A DNA stretch of 50,649 nucleotides. Origin: REEB426 sp964551975 (lineage in GTDB: Bacteria > Actinomycetota > Actinomycetes > S36-B12). This document shows positions 24,107 through 32,969 of this stretch, in pieces (position 1 is the stretch's first letter; each line of letters starts with the position of its first letter). Both the position numbers and the translations under genes were made by a program. The notes under the pieces are model-generated. The model ran no database searches. It was not told the origin of the DNA and saw only the letters and a list, made by a program, of their open reading frames with translations. The stretch is taken from assembly GCA_964551975.1 (NCBI GenBank), contig CAZKFI010000009.1, positions 1 through 50,649 of the forward strand, given 5' to 3'.

Positions 24107-25470
24107 GCCAGCACTCGCTGATTCGCTTGCTCAATTCCGGCACGGACGTTCACCCGCGCAAGCAGAATGCCGCCGATGATGAAGAACACCACCAGCGCCA
24201 GAATGGCGATGCGGTACGAACCGAGGAACTGCAGTGAAAGGCCGAAGACCAGTGGCCCGAGGATTGAACTGGCTCCATTGGAGACCTCGTAGAGCGAGAA
24301 ATACTCGGCCTCGCGATCTCGGGGAACCAATTGGGCGAACAACGAGCGCGCCAGTGCCTGGCTACCGCCGAGCACGAAGCCGATGAGGGCGGCAAGGACG
24401 AGGAAGAGCGCCCCAGCACCCTTGGGTACCAGGAATGCCAGCACAAGGGTTACCGACCACAACACCAGTGAAGCCAGTACCACGCGCTTGGCTCCGAACA
24501 CACGCGCGAGTCGACCCAGGATCAATGCGCCGGCGATTCCGACAACCTGCACCACGATCACGGCCGCGATGACCAATGTGGTTGATAGGCCCAACTCGAT
24601 ATCGGCATAGGTTGCCGAAAGCCCAATCACTGTCTGAATGCCGTCGTTGAAGAAGAAGAATGCCGCGAGAAAGAGCAATGCCTGCGGATAGCGAGGTAGC
24701 TCGCGCAGGGTGGCACCCAGCTGACGGAACCCGCCGGTTACCGCACTTCCAGAAAGGCTGTGCTTGGCCGGGCGGTTGAGCAGGCGTCGCAACGGAATCA
24801 GGGTGAAGATCGCCCACCAGGCTCCTGCGCTGAACAGACTGATGCGTACTGCCATCGATTCGGTCAACCCGAAAGATTCGTGGCCTAGGTACAGGGCGAG
24901 ATTTGCGATCAGCAACACGATGCCGCCCACGTAGCCGACTGCCCAGCCACGTGATGACACCCCATCGCGCTCATCAGGGCTGGCGATGTCGGGCAGGAAG
25001 GAGTTGTACACCACCAGTGATGCACCAAAGGCGAGATTCGCGATCAGGAAGAGCACTCCACCAAGCTGATACGCGGTGCCCTGGAGGAAGAACATGGCCA
25101 TAACCGCAATGGATCCGACATACGCGCCGGCAGCCATCACATATTTTTTGCGCGAGCTGACGTCGGCTAGACCTCCCACGAGCGGGAGCAGCACGACCTG
25201 CAGCGCAACGGAAATTGAGACCATGAACGGCAGGTAGGACTCCGGTGCTACCGGGACGATGCCCAGCAGGGTCACCTGCTCACCGGTTTCTGCGGCAGCC
25301 CGTGCGACCGAGGTCAGGTACGGCCCGAGGAAGACGGTGATGACGGTCGTCGAGAAAGCCGACGACGCCCAGTCGTAGAAGTACCAGCCTCGATGCTCGC
25401 GCCGGGCGGCACGCTGGTCCGCAACAAACTTGTCTGATGTGCTGGAGGTCACGGGCGAATCATTGCGCAT
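24103..25470 (-). CDS. MFS transporter, Atg22/UMF1-like
   Basis: This 455-residue polytopic protein has the Atg22/UMF1 signature near the N-terminus, HRGWYFYDWASSAFSTTVITV, and about twelve membrane segments. Other family-like parts are LVVYNSFLPDIASPDERDGVSSRGWAVGYVGG and FVLGGSQALARSLFAQLVP. Fungal Atg22 exports amino acids from the vacuole; bacterial substrates are mostly undefined. ATG 25470 overlaps the YceI-like gene stop by 11 bases and the gene ends four bases into the acid phosphatase gene, so the three form one operon. Confidence 0.85.
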   Translation of the reverse strand: MRNDSPVTSSTSDKFVADQRAARREHRGWYFYDWASSAFSTTVITVFLGPYLTSVARAAAETGEQVTLLGIVPVAPESYLPFMVSISVALQVVLLPLVGGLADVSSRKKYVMAAGAYVGSIAVMAMFFLQGTAYQLGGVLFLIANLAFGASLVVYNSFLPDIASPDERDGVSSRGWAVGYVGGIVLLIANLALYLGHESFGLTESMAVRISLFSAGAWWAIFTLIPLRRLLNRPAKHSLSGSAVTGGFRQLGATLRELPRYPQALLFLAAFFFFNDGIQTVIGLSATYADIELGLSTTLVIAAVIVVQVVGIAGALILGRLARVFGAKRVVLASLVLWSVTLVLAFLVPKGAGALFLVLAALIGFVLGGSQALARSLFAQLVPRDREAEYFSLYEVSNGASSILGPLVFGLSLQFLGSYRIAILALVVFFIIGGILLARVNVRAGIEQANQRVLA

Positions 25471-25948
25471 CCAGGGTCAGCCTGGCGTCAACATCGAAGG
25501 AGAAATCCTCCACAGTTCCCATCCCCGGCAAAGGTAGGTGCACCGTCCCAACGTTGGCGCCTCCGACGAGTTCGATACCCAACGCACTCGTGGCCGGCGC
25601 CCACTGACTGACGTTTAATTTCAGATCAACACGCACGTCACCCGCCGTCGCGGGTCCATCGATAACCCAGGGTGATTCCGCCTGGCCAATTCCTCGGTAG
25701 ACGAGGTTCGTCGCGTTGTGGCGGGAAACCAGGCCGCGGGCAGCACCCTGCAGTAGGAATGCCGATGTGCGCAGTTGGTCGAGGGCCAGGACCAGATCGA
25801 GTTGTACCTGTTCTTCGCTGACCTGGAAGGTGCCACTGACGACCGGGGCTCGCACATCGACACTGAGCAGACCGATTCGTCCACTACGCAGACGCACTTC
25901 GGCGCCATCAACGACCTGCACAGCCCAGCTACCGGTTGCGGGAAACAC
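25460..25948 (-). CDS. YceI-like protein (tentative)
   Basis: This 162-residue protein is predicted to be mostly beta strand: SWAVQVVDGAEVRLRSGRIG, APVVSGTFQVSEEQVQLDLVLALDQL, and DFSFDVDARLTL. Alternating hydrophobic residues and overall length resemble the YceI lipocalin-like fold, which binds polyisoprenoid or fatty ligands, but no diagnostic residue was recognised and no signal peptide is present. GTG 25948 was chosen because AAGGA lies seven bases upstream and the groEL terminator ends before it; the longer frame would run through the terminator and into groEL. It starts the operon with the MFS and phosphatase genes. Confidence 0.5.
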   Translation of the reverse strand: MFPATGSWAVQVVDGAEVRLRSGRIGLLSVDVRAPVVSGTFQVSEEQVQLDLVLALDQLRTSAFLLQGAARGLVSRHNATNLVYRGIGQAESPWVIDGPATAGDVRVDLKLNVSQWAPATSALGIELVGGANVGTVHLPLPGMGTVEDFSFDVDARLTLDAQ

Positions 25949-25970
25949 GCGATCATCCTTGTCGACAATG

Positions 25971-26003
25971 CGATGAGGGGCGGTCAGTGACCGCCCCTCA
26001 TCG
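25971..26003 (-). terminator. Strong hairpin after groEL
   Basis: A perfect 16-bp inverted repeat (arms 25971-25986 and 25988-26003, one central base) lies 18 bases past the groEL stop. The arms are GC-rich and there is no T-run, as is usual for actinobacterial terminators. It separates groEL from the YceI-like gene. Confidence 0.8.
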
Positions 26004-26021
26004 ACTTCTTGGCTGAGTGGA

Positions 26022-27662
26022 CTAGAAGTCCATGCCGCCCATGTCACCACCGCCGCCGGGCATGGCCGGTGCGGCCTTCTCCGGCTTGTCGGCGACGACG
26101 ACCTCAGTGGTCAGGAACAGACCGGCGATCGACGCCGCGTTCTGCAGCGCAGAGCGCGTCACCTTGGCCGGATCGATGATGCCTGCGGCAATCATGTCGA
26201 CGTAGGTGCCATTGGAGGCATCCAGGCCCTGCCCTGCCGGCAACTCCCGAACCTTCTCCACGACAACGCCGCCTTCCATGCCGGCATTCTCAGCGATCTG
26301 CTTCAGCGGAGCGTTGACAGCCCAGCGCACGATGTTCGCGCCAACCGCCTGCTCATCGGTCAGACCGAGCGCGTCGATCTTGCCGGAAGCCGCCTTCATC
26401 GCCTGGATCAGAGCGACGCCGCCACCAGGGACGATGCCTTCCTCAACCGCAGCCTTGGCGTTGCGCACGGCATCCTCGATGCGGTGCTTGCGCTCCTTCA
26501 GCTCGACCTCGGTAGCCGCACCGACCTTGATCACTGCAACACCGCCGGCCAACTTGGCCAGACGCTCCTGCAGCTTCTCCCGGTCGTAGTCGCTATCCGA
26601 CTTGTCGATCTCAGCGCGGATCTGATTGACCCGGCCGCTGATCTGCTCCGGATCGCCAGCACCTTCGACGATGGTCGTCTCGTCCTTGTTCACCACGACC
26701 TTGCGGGCACGGCCCAGCAGGTCCAGCGTGGTGTTCTCGAGCTTCAGGCCGACCTCTTCGGAGATGACCTGGCCACCGGTGAGGATCGCGATGTCCTGCA
26801 GCATGGCCTTGCGGCGATCGCCGAAGCCGGGCGCCTTGACCGCGACTGAGCGGAAGGTGCCGCGGATCTTGTTGACGACCAGGGTTGCCAGGGCCTCGCC
26901 CTCGACATCCTCAGCCAGGATCATCAGCGGCTTGCCGGACTGCATGACCTTCTCCAGGATCGGCAGCACGTCCTTGACGGCCGAGATCTTGGAGTTGACG
27001 ATCAGGATGTAGGGATCCTCCAGGACCGCTTCCATCCGCTCCGCGTCAGTCACGAAGTACGGCGAGATGTAACCCTTGTCGAAGCGCATACCTTCGGTGA
27101 GCTCCAGCTCGAGTCCGAAGGTGTTGCTCTCCTCGACGGTGATGACGCCTTCCTTGCCGACCTTGTCCATCGCCTCTGCGATGAGCTCGCCGACCTCGGA
27201 ATCGCCACCGGCCGAGATGGCTGCGGTGGAGGCAATCTGCTCCTTGGTCTCGACGTCCTTGGCCATCGCCAGCAGTTCGTCGCTGACTACGTCCACGGCC
27301 CGGTCGATTCCGCGCTTCAGTGCCATCGGGTTGGCGCCGGCGGCCACGTTGCGCAGGCCCTCGCGCACGAGCGCCTGGGCGAGCACGGTCGCGGTCGTCG
27401 TGCCGTCACCGGCGACGTCGTCCGTCTTCTTGGCGACCTCCTTGACGAGCTCCGCGCCGATCTTCTCGTACGGATCTTCGAGGTCGATTTCCTTGGCGAT
27501 CGAGACGCCGTCGTTGGTGATGGTGGGGGCTCCCCACTTCTTCTCCAGGACGACGTTGCGACCCTTGGGACCGAGGGTGACCTTGACAGCGTCCGCGAGC
27601 ACGTTCATGCCGCGCTCGAGGGATCGCCTGGCCTCCTCGTCAAATGCAATGATCTTTGCCAT
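26022..27662 (-). CDS. groEL: Chaperonin GroEL (HSP60)
   Basis: This 546-residue chaperonin is full length. It starts MAKIIAFDEEARRSLERG, has the ATP-binding segment VAGDGTTTATVLAQALV, and ends with the Gly/Met tail GGGGDMGGMDF typical of the essential GroEL copy in actinobacteria. No groES is adjacent, which also fits the stand-alone GroEL2/Hsp65 copy. ATG 27662 has a GGAGG-type site upstream. Two CIRCE boxes flank its probable -10 element, indicating HrcA control, and a strong terminator follows. Confidence 0.97.
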   Translation of the reverse strand: MAKIIAFDEEARRSLERGMNVLADAVKVTLGPKGRNVVLEKKWGAPTITNDGVSIAKEIDLEDPYEKIGAELVKEVAKKTDDVAGDGTTTATVLAQALVREGLRNVAAGANPMALKRGIDRAVDVVSDELLAMAKDVETKEQIASTAAISAGGDSEVGELIAEAMDKVGKEGVITVEESNTFGLELELTEGMRFDKGYISPYFVTDAERMEAVLEDPYILIVNSKISAVKDVLPILEKVMQSGKPLMILAEDVEGEALATLVVNKIRGTFRSVAVKAPGFGDRRKAMLQDIAILTGGQVISEEVGLKLENTTLDLLGRARKVVVNKDETTIVEGAGDPEQISGRVNQIRAEIDKSDSDYDREKLQERLAKLAGGVAVIKVGAATEVELKERKHRIEDAVRNAKAAVEEGIVPGGGVALIQAMKAASGKIDALGLTDEQAVGANIVRWAVNAPLKQIAENAGMEGGVVVEKVRELPAGQGLDASNGTYVDMIAAGIIDPAKVTRSALQNAASIAGLFLTTEVVVADKPEKAAPAMPGGGGDMGGMDF

Positions 27663-27691
27663 GAGGGCATTCCTCCAGGAACGTCCGTGAA

Positions 27692-27752
27692 TTGTCACTC
27701 TCGGGTGTCGAGTGCTAAAGGAAAGTTAGCACTCGACACCCGAGAGTGCAAA
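27692..27752 (-). promoter_or_regulatory. Double CIRCE element in the groEL promoter
   Basis: Two CIRCE boxes (TTAGCACTC-N9-GAGTGCTAA) occur. The outer one, 27726-27752, matches 17 of 18 defined bases. The inner one, 27692-27718, matches 16 of 18. They are arranged so that 27696-27718 and 27726-27748 form a perfect 23-bp inverted repeat with a seven-base loop. The minus-strand hexamer TAACTT (27723-27728), a plausible -10, lies in the gap between them. CIRCE is the operator of the heat-shock repressor HrcA. Confidence 0.9.
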
Positions 27753-27756
27753 ATCG

Positions 27757-28986
27757 TCAGCCCCCGGTCTGCTGCACCGCCGCCTGAGCCTCAGTAAAGG
27801 CGGTCGCCGCGGGCACCGCCCCCGGGCCACGTGTGCTGTTGGCCCAGGCCCGACCCATGGGGCCCCAGGTGGCCGTGGCCTGGGGGATATTCGGCAGAGG
27901 CACCCCCTGGCGGCCGGAAACCGCGAACGCCTGGGCGATTCGCCCCAGCAGGCTGGAGGTGTCGATGGTGGATTTCAGGTTGGCCGGCGCCCGACCGCTC
28001 AACCCAGCCACCGAAGATTGGAAGGCCGGGTCTGAGAGGCGCTTTCGGACGATGCCCACGGCAAGCCCGCTCACCTGGTGCTGCTGCGCGAATGAGGTCA
28101 CCATGAAGCCCTTGATGCCGAGGAAGGGCGCCGGGATCTGATCGCGAACGATGGTTGGTACCGGTGAGATGCGGTACCGGAAGGTGAGGCCGGTCAGCGT
28201 CGCGCGACTCCATTGGCCGGTGATCCAGAAGGGGGCTCGGCCAGAGGTGAAGGCCGATTGCGCGGCATTGAGGTCAAGGGCCGAATTGAACAGACCCTGC
28301 TGATTCCATTTATCGATCAGGTCGGCGTTGCCGAGGAAGGTCTCATTGGCGATTCCGATATTGAAGGCATCGAGGCTGCCGGCCGCATTGGTGCCGAAGA
28401 CGTAGCCACCCAGTCCGGCAAAGAAGGGGTTCATGAAGTAGGCGTTGCCACTGGCCCCCTGGCCGACGGCTATGCCCACGTCTGCGTCACCGTTGTCGAC
28501 GAGCTTGCGGGCCGCTTTGGCCAGTGCAGTGAAGTTGCGCGGGTTGCGCGGAACGAGTTCGGCATTGGAGATCAACGCGACGTTTTCGTACTGCACCGGC
28601 AGGCCGTAGTACCCAAAGCCATAGGCAAACCCGTCGAGGACATTCACCGGAAATGCCTTGCGCAGGCTGGATGACATGGGGATCGGCGTGATCAGCCCGG
28701 CCGCGGCCAACTCCCCCGTCCAGTTGTTCTCACCCCAGATGATGTCCGGCGCGTCGGGGCCGGCGGCCACCTTCAGTTCGTCCTTGATTGCCTTGAGTTC
28801 CTTGGCTACCACGACCACGGTGGCACCGCGGAAACCGTCAGCCAACTGCTGTTCCACCAGGGGTGCAACGGTCGGCTCAGCCCAAATGACCACCCGGTCG
28901 CCGGCAGCGGACACCGGGTTACCCAGGGCGACGGCACCCACGGCGAGCGCGAGTGCGGCTGCGAGTCCGAAGCCGATCCTCGGCAC
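27757..28986 (-). CDS. Orphan extracellular solute-binding protein (maltose-binding type)
   Basis: This 409-residue protein has a signal peptide (PRIGFGLAAALALAVGAVAL, cleavage near NPVSA-AG) without a lipobox Cys, followed by a family 1 type substrate-binding domain: DRVVIWAEPTVAPLVEQQ, PDIIWGENNWTGELAAAGLI and the later APFWITGQWSR. That is the layout of sugar-binding proteins. No permease or ATPase gene is adjacent, so either it serves a distant importer or has another role. GTG 28986 has GGAGG six bases upstream. It lies between DUF3263 and groEL on the same strand. Confidence 0.78.
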   Translation of the reverse strand: MPRIGFGLAAALALAVGAVALGNPVSAAGDRVVIWAEPTVAPLVEQQLADGFRGATVVVVAKELKAIKDELKVAAGPDAPDIIWGENNWTGELAAAGLITPIPMSSSLRKAFPVNVLDGFAYGFGYYGLPVQYENVALISNAELVPRNPRNFTALAKAARKLVDNGDADVGIAVGQGASGNAYFMNPFFAGLGGYVFGTNAAGSLDAFNIGIANETFLGNADLIDKWNQQGLFNSALDLNAAQSAFTSGRAPFWITGQWSRATLTGLTFRYRISPVPTIVRDQIPAPFLGIKGFMVTSFAQQHQVSGLAVGIVRKRLSDPAFQSSVAGLSGRAPANLKSTIDTSSLLGRIAQAFAVSGRQGVPLPNIPQATATWGPMGRAWANSTRGPGAVPAATAFTEAQAAVQQTGG

Positions 28987-29011
28987 GTGGGACCTCCTCA
29001 CGAGCAACGAC

Positions 29012-29311
29012 TCAGCGGAAGTCGCGCTCCAATCCAAGACGTCGAGCTGAGCGAGCCTTTTGGCGCGAGGCTCGCATTCGCCGCAGTCGCTTTACGAGCA
29101 TGGGGTCGTAGGCCAGCGCCTCGGGCGTATCGATGAGTGCGTTGAGAATCTGGTAGTACCGCGTGGCACTCATATCGAATAACTCGCGGATCGCCTGTTC
29201 CTTCGCTCCAGCATATTTCCACCACTGACGCTCGAAGTCCATGATGCGACGGTCCCGGTCCGTCACAGGGGCGTCGCCCTCGAATTCAGCGGGCTGACGG
29301 ACGGCCTCCAT
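29012..29311 (-). CDS. DUF3263 family protein
   Basis: This 99-residue protein closely fits the actinobacterial DUF3263 family: DRDRRIMDFERQWWKYAGAK, EQAIRELFDMSATRYYQILN, ALIDTPEALAYDPMLVKRL and a strongly basic end RRMRASRQKARSARRLG. The central part reads like a helix-turn-helix, suggesting DNA binding. ATG 29311 was chosen because GAGGAG lies six bases upstream; ATG 29362 is an in-frame alternative, but a TACGAT -10-like hexamer overlaps it. The gene is 25 bases ahead of the orphan binding-protein gene. Confidence 0.85.
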   Translation of the reverse strand: MEAVRQPAEFEGDAPVTDRDRRIMDFERQWWKYAGAKEQAIRELFDMSATRYYQILNALIDTPEALAYDPMLVKRLRRMRASRQKARSARRLGLERDFR

Positions 29312-29438
29312 ACAGGACTCCTCGCTCGTACCAGGCTTGGCGCACCAGGGGTGAAACGCCATCGTAGGCGTGAACTACAGCGATGTCATTTACCCATGGC
29401 CATGAGTCGTACCCCGTTGGCCCCCACTACCCCACCGT

Positions 29439-30215
29439 TCACTTGGGTCGCCTGTGGCGCCATCGGATGATGGCCCAACTGAAGGTGTAGCCCAGACCGT
29501 TGGTTGCCCAGTGCAGCCCCATCGGAGCAATCACACTGCCCGAGAACAAGCGCAGACCGGCGAAGATCACCCCGGCCACGGCCGTGCCCAGCACGCTTCC
29601 GGCCACCGTCAGGATGTTGCCGCGCAAGCCGCGCCCGACCACCGAACTCACCGCCGGATTCTGCTCATGGGTACCGATCGACGGCAGCACGTGCCAGAGT
29701 CCAAACAGAATCGATGAGATCACGATGGCCCAGATCACCCCGAAGCGTCGGGCCAACATGGCGAACAGGACGGACCGGAAGGCGATCTCCTCCAGGAGGA
29801 CGGTGCCGAAGGGCACTTCCACCAAGGCCCGGAATGCCACGGTGCCGCCAGTAAGCGCGGCATTGCGTTCATCCTCGAACACCTTGCGGGTGCGCCCGAA
29901 CGATGCTCCTACGAGATAGAAGAGCGTGATGGCACCGATGGATACGCCAGCCCACACCAAGCCAGGGATCCAGTAGCGCCAACTCAGCCCCAGGTCGGTC
30001 CAGGTGTTGCCGTCTAACAAGCCGATCGCCAGGAGCAGGACCGACCCGCCGAACGCCCACAGCAGGGTGTGGGACTGCGGAGCCAAGCGGTTGTTGACGA
30101 TGTTGATGACGACCAGGGCCAGAATCACGACCAGCAGGGGCCACCAGGGCAGGCCAGGTACCTGCTCCGGCGCCACCCAACCGAAGAGGTCGTCGATCAG
30201 CGGGCTATCCAGCAT
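29439..30215 (-). CDS. CPBP family intramembrane metalloprotease
   Basis: This 258-residue membrane protein has about seven hydrophobic segments and the CAAX-protease/bacteriocin-processing (CPBP, Abi) motifs: LLEEIAFRSVLF (EExxxR, motif 1), ILFGLWHVLPS (FxxxH, motif 2) and APMGLHWATNGLG (HxxxN, motif 3). These residues bind metal and catalyse intramembrane proteolysis in the Rce1 family. The bacterial substrate is unknown. ATG 30215 overlaps the Lrp-type regulator stop by 11 bases, so the two are co-expressed. Confidence 0.88.
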   Translation of the reverse strand: MLDSPLIDDLFGWVAPEQVPGLPWWPLLVVILALVVINIVNNRLAPQSHTLLWAFGGSVLLLAIGLLDGNTWTDLGLSWRYWIPGLVWAGVSIGAITLFYLVGASFGRTRKVFEDERNAALTGGTVAFRALVEVPFGTVLLEEIAFRSVLFAMLARRFGVIWAIVISSILFGLWHVLPSIGTHEQNPAVSSVVGRGLRGNILTVAGSVLGTAVAGVIFAGLRLFSGSVIAPMGLHWATNGLGYTFSWAIIRWRHRRPK

Positions 30216-30678
30216 GACTTCCCGAGCTCCGCAGGGAATTGCGACCTAAGGGCGTGGAGAGCACCAGGGTGCTCGACGGCGTACCGAAGGCCGCCAGCGC
30301 ATCAATCAGTCGTTCGAAATCCGGCATGGATTCTGCGACGACCTTCAGAACAGAGCAATCGGGACCGGTCACTCGATGGATTTCCAAGACATTGGGCCAG
30401 TCCTGCACCTCGCTGCTGCGCAGAATGCAGGTCGGCCCGTAGCAGGCCAGTCGGACCAGCGCCAGAACCGGCCAGCCCACCGCTGCTGCACTGACCACCG
30501 CGTGATACCCAGTGATGATGCCGGCCTCCTCCAGCCTGCGGACTCGCTCGGCAACCGCCGGTCCGGAAAGGTGCACACGCTTGCTCAGTGCACTGAAGGA
30601 AAGACGGGCATCAGCCTGGAGTTCCGCGAGGATCTGCCAGTCCACGTGGTCGAGGCTGGCAGTGGATCCGTCGCGCAC
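30205..30678 (-). CDS. Lrp/AsnC family transcriptional regulator
   Basis: This 157-residue regulator has an N-terminal helix-turn-helix (DHVDWQILAELQADARLSFS, then SALSKRVHLSGPAVAERVRRLEEAG) and a C-terminal RAM-type ligand and oligomerisation domain (VLEIHRVTGPDCSVLKVVAES). Family members sense amino acids. GTG 30678 is preceded by TAGTCT and exactly six bases, so the message is probably leaderless. It diverges from the membrane aminopropyltransferase-like gene and overlaps the CPBP protease gene downstream. Confidence 0.88.
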   Translation of the reverse strand: MRDGSTASLDHVDWQILAELQADARLSFSALSKRVHLSGPAVAERVRRLEEAGIITGYHAVVSAAAVGWPVLALVRLACYGPTCILRSSEVQDWPNVLEIHRVTGPDCSVLKVVAESMPDFERLIDALAAFGTPSSTLVLSTPLGRNSLRSSGSHAG

Positions 30679-30690
30679 CTAGTAAGACTA
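30679..30690 (-). promoter_or_regulatory. Leaderless -10 element of the Lrp-type gene
   Basis: The minus-strand hexamer TAGTCT (30685-30690), then six bases, then GTG 30678. Confidence 0.6.
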
Positions 30691-30768
30691 CGTGCCACCC
30701 GAATCGTCAGCGGGCGTTGCAGGAGTGACTGTGACTACCCTGTGCGGAACCACAATGACAGGAGTCAG

Positions 30769-32820
30769 GTGAGCACTGCCACTGCCATCGTTACGGGTCG
30801 GCACCCCATCAGCGGCCGAATGCGCCTGAGCATTGCCAGCGCACTCATGCTCTTCGTGCAACTGGCACTGATCCGTTGGTGCGGCGCCAACCTGGTGCAC
30901 CTCTCCTACTTCTCAAACCTGATCCTGCTGGCCTCGTTCCTTGGCATTGGCCTGGGCTTCCTACGCGCCCGGCGCAGCGGAGACCTCGGACGCTGGGTAC
31001 CGATCGGACTGTTGCTGCTGGTCGGGTTCATCATGCTTTTCCCGGCTCGGATCGAGGGATCCTCAAATGAGCTGATTTTCTTCACCATGGTGCAGCCCAC
31101 GGGCCTGCCTACCTGGGTCTCGCTGCCGCTGGTGTTCATCGTCATCGCGGCGACCATGACCGGTTTCGGTGAGATCACCGGACGGGCCTTCAAGGAGTTC
31201 GGGGCCCTGGACGCCTACCGATGGGACATCATCGGGTCGATCCTGGGCACCTGCGCTTTCACCGTGGTGGCATTCCTGCGCTCACCCTCCTGGATTTGGC
31301 CCATCGTCACAGCCATCGCCCTATGGATGCTCTACGGCAGAACGCTGCCGATCCTGTCGCGCCTGGCCATGCTCGCGGTGATCGGCATCATGGTCTTCGA
31401 GTCGCTGGCAGCCGGGATCTCATGGTCCCCGTACTACAAGGTCCAGGCTGACACGTTCAATGCCGGAACTAAAGACGAATACACCAGCATTCACGTCAAC
31501 GGCATTCCCCACCAGATCGTCTTGGATGCTGAGAAGCGGCTTGAGATTGAGCCCATGTACAACCGGCCCTACGAGCGAGCCGTCGGCAATCCATTGCAAA
31601 ACGTCCTCATCGTCGGTGCCGGCACCGGCACAGACACCGCTTTGTCACTTGTTCGCGGCGCCCAGCATGTCGATGCGGTCGAGATCGATCCGCGAATCCA
31701 ACAGATCGGCGCCCAGGTCAATCCCAACCGCCCCTACGACGATCCACGCGTTGACGTATGGATCGACGATGGGCGGGCGTTCCTGTCACGAAGTGACGAT
31801 AAGTACGACCTGATCCTGTTCGCTTTACCTGACTCCCTGACTCTGGTGTCGGGAGCGAGCCAACTGCGTCTTGAGTCGTACCTCTTCACCAAAGAGGCCT
31901 TCACGGCCGCGCGCGATCACCTGACCGAGGACGGGGTGTTCGCCATGTACAACTACTACCGCGAACCCTGGCTGATCAACCGACTCGCAGGCACAGTGGA
32001 CGAAGTTTTCGGCCATGCGCCCTGCCTGGACACCTTCACCGCCGTGCAGTCCATGGCCGTGATCAGTGTCGGCAAAAACCAAGACAACGTCGTCTGTGCG
32101 CCCGGAGCTGTCTGGGATCGCACTCAGGTAGCGGCCGACGGTGGCGAGATCCCGGTCCCATCTGTCGACGATCGGCCGTTCCTGTACCTCAAGGAGCGAA
32201 CGATTCCGCCGCTCTACCTCATCGTGATTGCACTCATCATCATTGCTTCGGCCATTGGTATTCGAATCTTTGGCGGTCCCTTCCGGCAAATGCGCTCCTA
32301 CGTAGACCTGTTTTTCATGGGCGTGGCCTTCCTGCTGCTGGAGACTCGATCGATTACGACCTTCGCTCTGCTGTTCGGCACCACCTGGCTGGTGAACGCC
32401 CTGGTCTTCACCGGCGTGCTCATCGCCGTGCTGCTGGCAATCGAGGTCACTCGAAGATTCGGTGACCGCATTCCCAGATGGGCCATCATCGTGGCCCTCT
32501 TCGCATCGCTGGCAATCGCCTTTGCGATCCCGAATGCCTCACTGCTCACGTTGCCCGTGCCCCTGCGCTTTATCGCTGCCGTGCTGATCGCATTCGCGCC
32601 AGTCTTCTGCGCCAACCTGCTCTTCACGGCACGTTTTAAGAATGCGCAAGACAGCACCGCCGCATTCGCTGCAAACCTGTTCGGCGCAATGATCGGTGGA
32701 TGCCTGGAGTACCTGTCCCTCCTCCTGGGCTACCAGTGGCTGCTGATCATCGTGGCACTCATGTACGCCCTCGCAGTAGCAACTGGACGGCGAAAGGTTC
32801 CTGCTACGAACGCTGGCTAA
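30769..32820 (+). CDS. Membrane protein with spermidine-synthase-like domain
   Basis: This 683-residue protein combines several N-terminal membrane helices (about residues 20-210), a Rossmann methyltransferase-like domain resembling spermidine/spermine synthase (NVLIVGAGTGTDTALSLV nucleotide-binding loop, DAVEIDPRIQQIG, VDVWIDDGRAFL, YDLILFALPDS) and a further set of C-terminal membrane helices (from PPLYLIVIALIIIASAIGI onward). Such three-part proteins are annotated as spermidine synthase-like, but aminopropyltransfer has rarely been shown for them. GTG 30769 has AGGAG nearby and a TACCCT -10 (30736-30741) that gives a leader of about 21 bases. It diverges from the Lrp-type regulator. Confidence 0.78.
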   Translation: MSTATAIVTGRHPISGRMRLSIASALMLFVQLALIRWCGANLVHLSYFSNLILLASFLGIGLGFLRARRSGDLGRWVPIGLLLLVGFIMLFPARIEGSSNELIFFTMVQPTGLPTWVSLPLVFIVIAATMTGFGEITGRAFKEFGALDAYRWDIIGSILGTCAFTVVAFLRSPSWIWPIVTAIALWMLYGRTLPILSRLAMLAVIGIMVFESLAAGISWSPYYKVQADTFNAGTKDEYTSIHVNGIPHQIVLDAEKRLEIEPMYNRPYERAVGNPLQNVLIVGAGTGTDTALSLVRGAQHVDAVEIDPRIQQIGAQVNPNRPYDDPRVDVWIDDGRAFLSRSDDKYDLILFALPDSLTLVSGASQLRLESYLFTKEAFTAARDHLTEDGVFAMYNYYREPWLINRLAGTVDEVFGHAPCLDTFTAVQSMAVISVGKNQDNVVCAPGAVWDRTQVAADGGEIPVPSVDDRPFLYLKERTIPPLYLIVIALIIIASAIGIRIFGGPFRQMRSYVDLFFMGVAFLLLETRSITTFALLFGTTWLVNALVFTGVLIAVLLAIEVTRRFGDRIPRWAIIVALFASLAIAFAIPNASLLTLPVPLRFIAAVLIAFAPVFCANLLFTARFKNAQDSTAAFAANLFGAMIGGCLEYLSLLLGYQWLLIIVALMYALAVATGRRKVPATNAG

Positions 32821-32969
32821 AGTCGCGCGAGCATGGCCAAACCTTGCGAGATAACTCCTCGGTGGCTCACTTCCAGCACCACCTGATCGCGCGATGACGA
32901 GCGAGAGACGTTGTCCAGTACCCGCTGCCAGGGCCTACGGCCATTAGCAACGCGCTTTTGGTGGATCAC

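Noticed and set aside
27076..27690. Long plus-strand frame opposite groEL
   Set aside because: Ser-rich antisense shadow of a highly conserved gene; it runs into the CIRCE region.
27696..27748. Inverted repeat before groEL as a plain terminator
   Set aside because: It contains two CIRCE boxes at the groEL promoter; a terminator role for the upstream gene may exist in addition but is not the main reading.
32821..32969. Possible gene or terminator in the 149-base gap between convergent genes
   Set aside because: Only a short ATCGCGCGAT palindrome was seen; no frame with start signals and no convincing stem-loop.
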